A DNA stretch of 64,000 nt, from positions 372,001 to 436,000 of the forward strand of contig CAJIZF010000001.1 of the NCBI GenBank assembly GCA_905181835.1, written 5' to 3'. This stretch comes from an uncultured Flavobacteriaceae bacterium. GTDB taxonomy: Bacteria; Bacteroidota; Bacteroidia; Flavobacteriales; Flavobacteriaceae. This document shows positions 48,617 through 57,065 of this stretch, piece after piece; positions within the stretch are counted from its first letter, which is position 1, and every line of letters begins with the position of its first letter. The notes under the pieces are model-generated. The model saw nothing but the letters and a program-made list of their open reading frames with translations. It did no database searches and was not told the origin of the DNA. The position numbers and the translations under genes were made by a program.

Positions 48617-50020
48617 TTAGATTTTTTTGGAGGTTACTAGGAGTCCTATAAAAGGGATTGCAATCCAAAGGAATAAAAATAACAGGTTTTGTTGATTGTC
48701 TTTTAAGAGTTCTAAAAGAGGGGGAGGAGCAAAACTAAACTTGGGAAGTTTTTTAAATTTTTCGGAACTCATTTTATAGCCTCGTTCTCCGTAAACCGAA
48801 TTGTCTTTGATATCGTAATTTAAAAATTGTTGTTTTTCAATTCGATATTTTTCGACGGCTTCGCTAAATTTCCAATGAAGATAATCGCTTGAATTTGCGA
48901 GTTCCATGGACAAAAATCGAAATGCGATAAAAGGAGTCAAAAAGGATAAACTCTTGTAGGTATCGTTTTGTTTTTTGGCAATATTTTTTAACAGACCATA
49001 ATGTTTTTTATAAATTTCAGCCTCATGTTCTTCTCCTTTTTGCATCCGAAAACCCACATAATTAAACGGGAGTTGTTCAATACTTTCGACCCCGTAATTT
49101 TGAAGGGTTTCCTCCTCTAATTTTTTTGCAGCTTCATTCCACGGGTTGTGCCCATCCAATCCATTTTTTTTATCATTTTCAATACTCGTATTAAACTCAA
49201 ACTTGGACGGATAGGGGTTTTTAATATTAGCAACATTGGTAGCGATTTTTGGACTTATAAAACCGAATAGGATCCAGATTAATAAACAAGCAATCAACGA
49301 AATTCCGGAAGACTTGCTCCACATAGAAATTAAAATAGTGATGCTGGTAATAATAAGGTAGTAGCATAGGTAGAGTACCAAAAGCGTCCAGAGCTTCGCC
49401 CAATTAAAAAACACTAAGTCTTCTAGTTGAGTAAGTACCACTCCAACAGTTAAAAATACAAGTGTCGTTAAAATTAAAATAGGTAAAAATGTTGCCAACC
49501 ATTTTCCAAGGACTAGTTTTAAGGGAGCTATTCCTTGACTTTTTATCAATAAGAGCGTTTGTTGCTCTTTCTCTTTGGTATAGGTGTTGTAACCAAGAAG
49601 TATCACCAGTAAGGGAAATATATAAAGCAATACAAAATTAATAGAGAGCGTACCAAAACGAGCTAAGCTAGTTTGATCTGTTGCCTCGCTAAAAGAGGCT
49701 TCATTTTGATTGTGAGCTTCAATAAATATAGAATTACCCGTATAGGTAGTCACTCCATAATCAAATACCGATAGGGCAAATTTTGGTTTAAACACATAGG
49801 TTCCATAATGCGCTGCGGAATGTGGATTTTTTTCCTCTTGTGTCTCCCAAATAGTACGCTCTTTCGAGGTCGATTCGGCGTACTGTTTATTTTTTTTCTG
49901 ATACTGATTGATTCCGGTAATACTCGAAATAACCAATAAAATCAACGAAATAATCGCAACGATTTTAATCCTTCCGTCTCGCATCATTTCTTTTAGTTCC
50001 TTTACTAAAATAGCTACCAT
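48617..50020 (-). CDS. ABC-2 type permease, DUF3526 family, first copy
   Basis: The 467-residue protein starts MVAILVKELKEMMRDGRIK, the usual cytoplasmic lead of these permeases. TM1, a ~120-residue external loop, then TM helices with YNTYTKEKEQQTLLLIKSQG at the cytoplasmic elbow follow. A second large external loop lies before the last helix. It lies 1 bp downstream of the ATPase gene. Confidence 0.88.
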   Translation of the reverse strand: MVAILVKELKEMMRDGRIKIVAIISLILLVISSITGINQYQKKNKQYAESTSKERTIWETQEEKNPHSAAHYGTYVFKPKFALSVFDYGVTTYTGNSIFIEAHNQNEASFSEATDQTSLARFGTLSINFVLLYIFPLLVILLGYNTYTKEKEQQTLLLIKSQGIAPLKLVLGKWLATFLPILILTTLVFLTVGVVLTQLEDLVFFNWAKLWTLLVLYLCYYLIITSITILISMWSKSSGISLIACLLIWILFGFISPKIATNVANIKNPYPSKFEFNTSIENDKKNGLDGHNPWNEAAKKLEEETLQNYGVESIEQLPFNYVGFRMQKGEEHEAEIYKKHYGLLKNIAKKQNDTYKSLSFLTPFIAFRFLSMELANSSDYLHWKFSEAVEKYRIEKQQFLNYDIKDNSVYGERGYKMSSEKFKKLPKFSFAPPPLLELLKDNQQNLLFLFLWIAIPFIGLLVTSKKI

Positions 50021-50021
50021 A

Positions 50022-50735
50022 CTAGGAGACTGTTTTGAAGTTCATAATATCAAGATAGATGGTCTCTAACTCCTTCAACGAAAAATCTTTTGAGGCCGAA
50101 TAGTTTTCTAGTACTCCTGAGCGCATAATACCAATATGAGTGCTTACTTGCTTTGCTCTAAATAAATCATGAGTCGCCATCAATACTGCTACGCCATTGT
50201 TTTTCATTTTATGGAGTAGAGAAACAAATTCATTACTGGATTTCGGATCTAAACCAGAAGTAGGTTCGTCCAATAACAATACTTTCGATTCTTTTGCAAT
50301 CGCTAGGGCTATTCCAACCTTTTGTCGCATTCCTTTGGAGAAAGTTTGGATATTTTTTTGATGTGCTTCCTCTTCTAAACCTGCTTCCGATAAGATTGAT
50401 TTTAATTCATTAGTGTTGAATTTTTTTCCAGAAAGTTTAGTAAAATAATCAAGATTTTCAACAGCATTAAATGTTGGATATAACATTAAGTTTTCTGGTA
50501 TATAGGTCAAAAACTCCTTTGTTTTGATGGGCGCTTCTAAAACATTGTAAGCATTTATTTCTGCAATGCCAGAAGTAGCTCGAGTAAAATTAAGAAGAAT
50601 GTTGATGGTAGTCGACTTCCCAGCTCCATTTGCACCGAGCAAACATAAAATTTCTCCCTTCTTAACCTGAAAGGATACCTCTTTTAGTGCCGAAAAGTCA
50701 CCATATTTTTTTGAAATATTTTTTACTGTGATCAT
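50022..50735 (-). CDS. ABC transporter ATP-binding protein
   Basis: The 237-residue ATPase has Walker A GANGAGKSTT, signature FSKGMRQKVGIALAIA, Walker B VLLLDEPTSGLD, and the switch His in MATHDLFRAK. It is the CcmA/NosF type that pairs with ABC-2 permeases. The promoter lies just upstream, with a perfect Fur-type palindrome over its -33 element. Confidence 0.93.
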   Translation of the reverse strand: MITVKNISKKYGDFSALKEVSFQVKKGEILCLLGANGAGKSTTINILLNFTRATSGIAEINAYNVLEAPIKTKEFLTYIPENLMLYPTFNAVENLDYFTKLSGKKFNTNELKSILSEAGLEEEAHQKNIQTFSKGMRQKVGIALAIAKESKVLLLDEPTSGLDPKSSNEFVSLLHKMKNNGVAVLMATHDLFRAKQVSTHIGIMRSGVLENYSASKDFSLKELETIYLDIMNFKTVS

Positions 50736-50780
50736 TTGTATTAAATACTTTTATAGATGAGCAAATTTAGGTATAATAAT

Positions 50781-50805
50781 TTTAATGCAACTTAGTTGCA
50801 TTAAA
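50781..50805. promoter_or_regulatory. Fur-family box, copy 3, perfect 25-bp palindrome
   Basis: TTTAATGCAAC-TTA-GTTGCATTAAA has 11 perfect pairs. On the minus strand its TTG is followed 18 bp later by TAAATTTG, a good promoter for the ABC operon, so a bound repressor would block it. The core is shared with the two boxes between the MerC and Fur-family genes. Confidence 0.75.
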
Positions 50806-50810
50806 TTTTG

Positions 50811-51661
50811 TTAATGTCGATAACTGCCATCAGGAAGCTTCGTGGGTAATCGATAGCTTGGGTTGGTTAATAGGTTATAGATTGTTGGATCCTTAAGCTC
50901 CAACAAAGCTTGGGTGTCTTAGCTTTCCTATGTTTAGCAATAACATTTAATCTATTTTCTTGCGCACCTAGTAAAGAGGTTATGGCCCAATATAAATATT
51001 CGATGCTTTGACAATCGTATTCGCAAGTTTCATCATCGTAGCTATACCAAGCGTTTATAGGATATGGATCAGGAATATTAAAAAACTGTCCACCTCTTGC
51101 TATATCCATAGCATTGGCTAACTCAGAGCCTGGATTTAAGCCAAAAACTTTTGGATATGCAAAGGAATGTCCCGCATAATTAACGAGATGCAAAACCTCT
51201 TCCAAGCTCGCATCAAAGGGTCCTGTTTTAAGCTCTGCTACAGACATAGGGAAGGTTTCGTCGTTACCTAAGTCCTGACCTAACCTATCTTGAGGCGGAT
51301 CAAAATCCAAATCATCTTCTTGTTTCCAAAGGACTAAAAAAGCCTTATTTGCTAACATGTGGTCTAAAACAAGTATATTATCTACCGTACCATCCTCATT
51401 ATTATCTAAGTATTGGGCCATGACATTTGCAGCATGCAGTAATTTGAGATCTGCTACCGCAGGGACCGCATAAAGGTCAATGCCGAAAACCACTACTTTT
51501 CGATTAAACCCAGAAAATCCTTCATCTACGTTGGCTACAATTTCAAAATTAGGATCGTTACCGGATGGTATAACGCCTGGTTGAATTGTATTGTTTTTTT
51601 TACATGAACATAAACTGAGTAACAGTCCCAATATAAGTGTGTAGCTATTTTTTATAGACAT
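50811..51661 (-). CDS. Lipoprotein with HxxxxH-type metal-site candidate (frameshifted near its end)
   Basis: The signal ends LCSC. The mature protein is acidic, and a segment EEVLHLVNYAGHSF (E-x3-H-x5-H) could bind metal. The first frame ends at 50867, but from about 50925 another frame gives TQALLELKDPTIYNLLTNPS and LPTKLPDGSYRH with stop at 50811, a natural C-terminus. The family is not named. It precedes the metal-box-controlled ABC operon on the same strand. Confidence 0.65.
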
Positions 51662-51729
51662 TTTAAAATATTTTTGTAAAAGTTTCCACGATTAATTTTA
51701 CTAAATATAAAATAATTTAAAAATTTCGA

Positions 51730-51775
51730 TGTAACGTTTGCTACTCATATTTAATAATGGTAAGTTTGCGTTACA
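51730..51775. promoter_or_regulatory. Split inverted repeat TGTAACG...CGTTACA with promoter element
   Basis: TGTAACG at 51730-51736 and CGTTACA at 51769-51775 are perfect inverted arms, each next to GTTTGC. TAAGTTTG at 51761-51768 fits a -7 element for the + strand gene at 51801. The same TGTAACGTTACA word is found before birA. Confidence 0.4.
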
Positions 51776-51800
51776 TTAATAAAAAAAATAGTTAAAAATT

Positions 51801-52196
51801 ATGGATCAAAACATTATCATACCCTTATTTGGAATGGCTACAGGAATTATCATACCACTAGCGGTATTTATTTGGAAGTATCATGAGGGTAAAGGACAAC
51901 GAGAAACGATGTTAGAAATAGCAAAACATCTAGATGATCCTGCTAAAGTTGAGGAGTTGCTTCATATATTCGAGGAACGAAAAAAGGAACCTATTGATTA
52001 TCGCAGAGGAGGTGTGATCACCATTTTTGTGGGATTGGGTATTTACGCACTCGGTAATTTCTCGATGGGGTCGTTTTTTGAGGGAATAGGCCTGTTGGTA
52101 TTATTGATTGGTGTTGGTACGATGATCGCCGGATACCTGTACCCTAACACCGGTAAAGAATTGACCAATGCTGTCGAGGAGTTTGAAAAGAAATAG
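51801..52196 (+). CDS. DUF6249-type membrane protein
   Basis: The 131-residue protein has an N-terminal TM helix (FGMATGIIIPLAVFIW), a charged cytoplasmic segment (residues ~30-70, HIFEERKKEPIDYRRG) and two more TM helices. Such proteins are common in Bacteroidota, often beside ECF sigma or HTH genes. The function is unknown. It starts a short operon with the XRE gene 2 bp downstream. Confidence 0.7.
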   Translation: MDQNIIIPLFGMATGIIIPLAVFIWKYHEGKGQRETMLEIAKHLDDPAKVEELLHIFEERKKEPIDYRRGGVITIFVGLGIYALGNFSMGSFFEGIGLLVLLIGVGTMIAGYLYPNTGKELTNAVEEFEKK

Positions 52197-52198
52197 AC

Positions 52199-52411
52199 TT
52201 GGGAAAAAATCATAAAAAACTTCTAAATAATCTCGAACAACTAAGAAAAGCTGCTGGTTTTACCCAGCAGCAACTCTCGTTAGAAGCAGAAGTGTCTAGA
52301 AAAAGTATCAACGCTATCGAGAATGGTATTTACGTCCCCTCAACAGTCTTAGCTTTAAAAATTGCAAAAACAATCAATTGTAAAGTGGAAGACTTGTTTA
52401 TATTACCGTAA
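52199..52411 (+). CDS. Small XRE-type HTH regulator
   Basis: The 70-residue protein is a lone Cro/C1-type helix-turn-helix: AAGFTQQQLSLEAEVSRKSI and YVPSTVLALKIAKTINCKVEDLF. It is of the YozG-like kind seen next to small membrane proteins. It uses a TTG start at 52199, directly after the DUF6249 stop. It could bind the palindrome at 52453. Confidence 0.85.
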   Translation: MGKNHKKLLNNLEQLRKAAGFTQQQLSLEAEVSRKSINAIENGIYVPSTVLALKIAKTINCKVEDLFILP

Positions 52412-52452
52412 TTATTATTTAGAATATGTCTAAATAATTTTTTTTATTGCTC

Positions 52453-52478
52453 ATTGGGATGTAATTTTACATCCCAAT
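52453..52478. promoter_or_regulatory. Perfect 26-bp palindrome
   Basis: ATTGGGATGTAA-TT-TTACATCCCAAT lies between the XRE gene and the next membrane gene, 16 bp before the latter's start. There is no T-tract behind it, so an operator is more likely than a terminator, but a stem that slows transcription is not excluded. Confidence 0.55.
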
Positions 52479-52494
52479 TAAAAATAATTAAGAT

Positions 52495-52908
52495 TTGAGA
52501 TACCCTACCAAGCGAGTTATTTTAGTAGCGCTTCTGTTAATGACTACCGGGATGTTATTAGAATTGTATTTGTTAGATCACTATGAAGACAGGTATCAAT
52601 TAATACCGCTATTAGGTATTGCCATTGCTTTAGTGATGACGGTGGTTCTTAATTTTCGTGCTTCGAAAAGGATTCAGCAACTTTTTAAATTGGTTTTGGT
52701 ATTGATTTCACTGAGTGGTATTTATGGTGTTTTTTTACACCTGCAAGCTAATTTTGAATTTGAACAAGAAATCCATCCAACCGCAAGTACCTGGAGCCTT
52801 TTTACGGAGAGTATTTCGGGAGCTTTTCCGGCTCTTGCTCCACTAAGCTTAATTGTTTTAGCTTTAATTGGCTACGCTTATTTAACCCTTATAAATCAAA
52901 AAAAATGA
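52495..52908 (+). CDS. Four-TM membrane protein
   Basis: The 137-residue protein has four hydrophobic helices (residues ~8-28, 38-55, 65-85, 110-132). The start is TTG at 52495. No family is recognised. It overlaps the helix-hairpin-helix gene by ATGA, so the two are probably made together. Confidence 0.6.
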   Translation: MRYPTKRVILVALLLMTTGMLLELYLLDHYEDRYQLIPLLGIAIALVMTVVLNFRASKRIQQLFKLVLVLISLSGIYGVFLHLQANFEFEQEIHPTASTWSLFTESISGAFPALAPLSLIVLALIGYAYLTLINQKK

Positions 52909-53585
52909 AAAAATTAGTTACACTTTTAGTAGCAGTGATAGTAGTTGTTGCTTGTAATGAAACCAAAAAAACAGACGGTGAAGCGCAGGCTGCCATGATT
53001 CAATCCGCCAAAGAAAAAGAAAGTGATACGGTTGAAAACCTAAAATCCACAGTAGTTTTCAATGCCAACCTGGCAACGGAGGCAGAGTTGGCTTCATTAG
53101 GGCTTAGCGAGGAATTGGTCGCTAATATTATTTTAAAAAGACCTTTTATGTCGATGCTAGATTTGGATGCAATGATGGATCCAACTACGAAAGAAGTACT
53201 GTACCAAAACTTATTTGTTCCCTTTAATTTGAACACGACCGCTGAGAAAGATTTTAAAATGATTCCTGGAGTTGGTGGCCGAATGGCTCACGAATTTGAA
53301 GAATACAGACCTTATAGAAGTATCAAGCAATTTAAACGTGAAATGGCAAAATATGTAGACGAAAATGAGATTTCACGCTACTTAAATTATGTATTTGTTC
53401 CGGTTGAGTTAAACACAACAGCAGAAGATGACATCGAGTCGCTTCCTGGCGTCGGAAAACGAATGACTCACGAATTTATGGAATACAGACCTTATAAAAA
53501 TCTAGCACAATTTAGAAAAGAAATTGGCAAATATGTAGATGCAAAAGAACTGCAGCGATTAGAGCGTTTGGTCTACCTAAAGTAG
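52905..53585 (+). CDS. Lipoprotein with helix-hairpin-helix repeats
   Basis: It is a 226-residue protein with a lipoprotein signal (VVVAC, Cys ~17). It has a degenerate first HhH (NANLATEAELASLGLSEELV) then two close copies: LNTTAEKDFKMIPGVGGRM with HEFEEYRPYRSIKQF, and LNTTAEDDIESLPGVGKRM with HEFMEYRPYKNLAQF. HhH repeats of the ComEA kind bind DNA, so a periplasmic DNA-binding role is possible. Confidence 0.82.
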   Translation: MKKLVTLLVAVIVVVACNETKKTDGEAQAAMIQSAKEKESDTVENLKSTVVFNANLATEAELASLGLSEELVANIILKRPFMSMLDLDAMMDPTTKEVLYQNLFVPFNLNTTAEKDFKMIPGVGGRMAHEFEEYRPYRSIKQFKREMAKYVDENEISRYLNYVFVPVELNTTAEDDIESLPGVGKRMTHEFMEYRPYKNLAQFRKEIGKYVDAKELQRLERLVYLK

Positions 53586-53657
53586 TCCTAATCCATAGGT
53601 AAATACAATTTCATAGTTCCGATTGCTAAGGCATCTAAATGATCTATTTTTTATAGT

Positions 53658-53825
53658 TTATTTTTTCCAAGTGCCGCCATATTTGTAATTAGAGTTATCT
53701 TTTTTGAGAATAAGCAAACATTCTTCACAAACAAAAACCCATTCTTTAGGGTTTTTATATTGTATTCTGTAAAGGGTCGAAAAGTTGTTATGACAATGCT
53801 TGCAATATTTAATTCGTTTTTCCAT
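53658..53825 (-). CDS. 55-residue CxxC zinc-ribbon-like protein
   Basis: The small frame has KYCKHCHNNF near the start and VFVCEECLLIL in the middle, two C-x2-C knuckles 24 residues apart, and ends KYGGTWKK. This fits a zinc-bound small protein. Its minus-strand position, isolated between + strand operons, suggests its own promoter. Confidence 0.65.
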   Translation of the reverse strand: MEKRIKYCKHCHNNFSTLYRIQYKNPKEWVFVCEECLLILKKDNSNYKYGGTWKK

Positions 53826-54028
53826 TTATAGTTAGTGGATTTATATTTTACTTCCAGGTCTTGTATAGTGTATGTTTTGCTTGTTTATTATCCGATAATA
53901 CATAAAATAAAAAAATAAAACATGTATCAAATTTGTATCAAAAAATTAAAATATAAAATTTATATTTGGAGATATTGATACCAATTCAAGAAAACATTTT
54001 AATAAATATATAAAAATAAATATCCCCA

Positions 54029-55838
54029 ATGAGTTCAATTACCGATAAACCCATTTCACTTAAATCGGAAGATTTATTAAAAGTAGAAAAATATAGTTTA
54101 GCATTATCAAATTTTATCACTCGCAGTGATACTCCCATTACGGTTGGATTGCAAGGCGAATGGGGAACGGGTAAAACCTCCTTAATGTCGTTGTTATTGG
54201 AAGATTTTAATAAAAAAGATATTGCTTGTTCGTGGGTTAATACATGGGAATACAGCATGTTTCGTGATGCCAACGAAACAACTCCCGGCGTATTAAGAGC
54301 CATGTTAGAAAAATTAAAGAAATCTTGTGTTGACCGTGGCGTTTGGACTTTAAAAGATGAAACTCAAGCAAAATTTAAGTCTGCCGCTAAATTTTTAGGG
54401 GGATTGGCCAATCAGATTGTTGCCAATCAAACCGGAATTGATGTAAAAGGTGCAGCGGAAGGAATTTCTGGTCAAGAAAAGGCAATTGCAGAAATTGCTG
54501 AAATAAAGGCATTAATTTCAGACATTATCAATGACTTAATTAACGATCCAAAAAACCCGATACAAAAAGTGGTATTTTTTGTAGATGATCTAGATCGTAT
54601 ACCACCTGGAGACGCTGTAGAAGTTTTAGAGGCTCTCAAAAATATTTTTGATATTCCAAAGTGTGTTTTTATTCTGGCCATCGATTATGATGTGGTCGTT
54701 AAAGGATTGGAATCAAAGTTTGGGCCTAAAACAGAAGAGAATGAACGGGAGTTCCGATCTTTTTTCGATAAAATTATTCAGGTCCCTTTTTCCATGCCAA
54801 CAGGAACTTACGACATTGAAAACTTTTTGGTTGAAAAATTAAAAACAATTGGGGTCGAAATTTCGGAAGATGATAAAAAATTATATACCAGCGCGGTGAG
54901 ACATACCATTGGTTTTAATCCAAGAAGTTTAAAGCGCTATCTAAATTCTTTTAGTCTGATCAATCATTTAAAAGAAGTGGAATCGGATGAGGAAGCACAA
55001 CAAGATGACGATTTTATGTTGTTTGCTATTTTAGGAATTCAGATATCGTATCCAAAAATATTTAGATTGCTATCTCAGAAATTCTAACTTTCTTCAATGG
55101 GACAAAGGATTTGGTAATAAATTTGGAGTAGAGTGGGATGATGTTAAAGAAAAAATAAAAAAATATGGAGAGTCAGAGCTTATTGATGAAGAATGGGAAC
55201 AAGTAATTTGGGGAGCTTGTCAAAAAGACCCTTATCTAAAGTCACGATCCTTTGCGTTGTTAGAATTATTAAATATCCTTAGAGATAAGTATAAAGATAC
55301 CCTCGAGGAAGAGCTGGATCAGGCAATGACATTTGCTTCTATAACTAGTGTTGATGACGATATCGAAACCAAACAAGCCGTTCAAAAAGTAGGTAATAAA
55401 ACAATTTTTGATGGTGTGGAGACCAAACTAACTCAATTAAAAGAGGAAGGATATGTAGATCAGGCCATTCAAAACTATGCAGCACTATGGCAACCCTTAA
55501 ATCAATTGGTAGAAACTGATAAAAACAAATACCGCATTTCGTTTGCAAAAACAGGGACCTCATTTAACGACGAAACTCGTTTGGGTCGAGGAAAACAACA
55601 ATTACTATACTGCTCCAATCCGTCTCGTAAAGCATTGGGAATGAAAATTTGGGTGAAGAGCAATACCGGAAAAACCAAAGCGATGTATGAAGCGATAAAA
55701 AACCAATTTAATTTGGAAGAAAGTGAAAATATTTCAATCGCTAAAAACAAAGACTTGGTCTTGGAGTACGGAATTTATATTGAACTAAAAGATCGGTATG
55801 CAGAATTACTAACATACATCATTAATGAATTAAAATAA
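54029..55838 (+). CDS. KAP-family P-loop NTPase (frameshifted here)
   Basis: The ~603-residue protein opens MSSITDKPISLKSEDLLK. Walker A is GLQGEWGTGKTSL (near residue 42), Walker B VVFFVDDLDRIPP, followed by CVFILAIDYDVV and NPRSLKRYLN, the KAP-type STAND-like ATPase core. It lacks the membrane helices that split the domain in eukaryotic KAPs. One extra base near 55078 breaks the frame, which continues NSNFLQWDKGFGNKFG to 55838. The C-terminal ~190 residues form an extra domain (KALGMKIWVKSNTGKTKAMY). KAP NTPases recur in anti-phage systems. Confidence 0.85.
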
Positions 55839-55848
55839 ATTAAAAAAC

Positions 55849-55914
55849 GTTGGAACAAGCCGAAAAATAACATTAAAAAGGAGTAGGTTAAATATTATTA
55901 AATTTATAATTATT
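55849..55914 (+). repeat. Duplicated leader, copy A
   Basis: About 65 bp directly before the 79-residue gene, with core AAAAAGGAGTAGGTTAAATA. It is close to 90% identical by eye to 57834-57896, which precedes another small gene. The purine-rich GGAG is too far from the ATG to be a ribosome site. Confidence 0.75.
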
Positions 55915-56154
55915 ATGAGTTGGACATTTAGAGCAACAGCAATGAAAGATCAATGGAGTGGTCAGATAAAAAAAGGTGAATCTTTTACATGGATTCAAAA
56001 TTCAAGTAGTCCAAAAGCAATTTTCTTGAAAGAACAAATTGAAAAGACTGGACGAAAAATTGGAGGGTACAGTTCCTTACCATCAGGGCCAAGTAACGTC
56101 GGCGAATCTAAAGAGACCAATGGATGGCTTTTGGAATATGTTAAAAAAATGTAA
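55915..56154 (+). CDS. 79-residue hypothetical protein, leader-sharing family
   Basis: It starts MSWTFRATAMKDQWSG. It shares a layout with the 66-residue protein at 57897: a basic, strand-like start, a K-x-G-[DE]-S turn, P-x(4-5)-LK-x2-IE-K-x-G-x-K, and a Ser/Pro-rich end. They look like distant paralogs. It has no signal or TM helix. Confidence 0.6.
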   Translation: MSWTFRATAMKDQWSGQIKKGESFTWIQNSSSPKAIFLKEQIEKTGRKIGGYSSLPSGPSNVGESKETNGWLLEYVKKM

Positions 56155-56185
56155 TAATTTTATTAATAATAAATAAACTAAAACA

Positions 56186-56649
56186 ATGGCAAATAAAGTG
56201 TTTAAAGTAGGAGATTATGGCTCTAAGGAATCGTATCATTTTTTAGAGATAGCTGGTGATAAAGTATTTAAAGTAGGAGATTATGGCTCTAAGGAATCGT
56301 ATCATTTTTTAGAGATAGATGGCGATAAATTGTTTAAAGTAGGCGATTACGGTTCTAAGGAATCGTATCATTTCTTAGAGATAGCTGGCGATAAAGTATA
56401 TAAAGTAGGCGATTACGGTTCTAAGGAATCGTATCATTTTTTAGAGATAGCTGGTGATAAAGTATTTAAAGTAGGAGATTATGGCTCTAAGGAATCGTAT
56501 CATTTTATAGAAGTTGATGATAATAAAGTCTATAAAGTAGGGGATTATGGTTCCAGAGATTCATACCATTTTCTAGAAATAGATGGACTATTTTCAAACT
56601 TACAACTAGTCGCTATCTTGATGGTTATGAGGATTTTATAATAAATTAA
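56186..56649 (+). CDS. Protein of six near-identical 22-residue repeats (frameshifted near its end)
   Basis: The repeat is KVFKVGDYGSKESYHFLEIAGD, given here as KVFKVGDYGS plus KESYHFLEIAGD; it occurs six times from residue 4, each 66 bp and nearly identical at DNA level. The sixth is slightly diverged (GSRDSYHF). The listed frame then runs to 56641, but another frame gives TIFKLTTSRYLDGYEDFIIN with stop at 56649, a degenerate seventh repeat that is probably the true end. Each unit looks like a beta-hairpin, so a beta-solenoid or propeller-like stack is likely. Confidence 0.75.
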
Positions 56650-56656
56650 AGACTAT

Positions 56657-57055
56657 ATGAATTATTGTTCAAACTGTGGAAGTGCTCTGAATTCAGGCGA
56701 CCGATTTTGTCCCTCCTGCGGAACTAAAGTGGGATCCACAGTTTTAAATTCTAGCGCAGCAGCTAAGTTTTCGCATGAATTTACCTCTAAAATTTTACTT
56801 GGAGGTAACATCTTAGCTCCCGATAAAGTAATTATTACTGAAAGCGGAGTTACTTATATTAAAAGAAATAAATACCTAATCGGTAAAGACCGGGTACATC
56901 TTGTATATCAAAATATTTCCTCTGTCCGTATCGATCGAAAATTAATTGATGCAGATATCATAATTTCAGGTCGCGGTGCAGTAGAAATTACAGCTAAAGA
57001 TTTTTCTATATCGGATGCTAAAAAAATAGAACAACTTATCAATCAATTATTATAA
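56657..57055 (+). CDS. Zinc-ribbon protein with PH-like domain
   Basis: The 132-residue protein starts with a zinc ribbon, YCSNCGSALNSGDRFCPSCG. Residues ~45-130 are strand-rich (DKVIITESGVTYIKRN, IGKDRVHLVYQNISSVRI) and end in a helix (SDAKKIEQLINQLL), as in bacterial PH-like domains. It probably bridges proteins. It follows the repeat-protein gene by 7 bp. Confidence 0.78.
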   Translation: MNYCSNCGSALNSGDRFCPSCGTKVGSTVLNSSAAAKFSHEFTSKILLGGNILAPDKVIITESGVTYIKRNKYLIGKDRVHLVYQNISSVRIDRKLIDADIIISGRGAVEITAKDFSISDAKKIEQLINQLL

Positions 57056-57065
57056 ACATTTTATT

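Noticed and set aside
56186..56640. Regularly spaced 66-bp repeats that resemble a CRISPR array
   Set aside because: The units are contiguous with no unique spacers, stay in one open frame and encode a 22-residue protein repeat.
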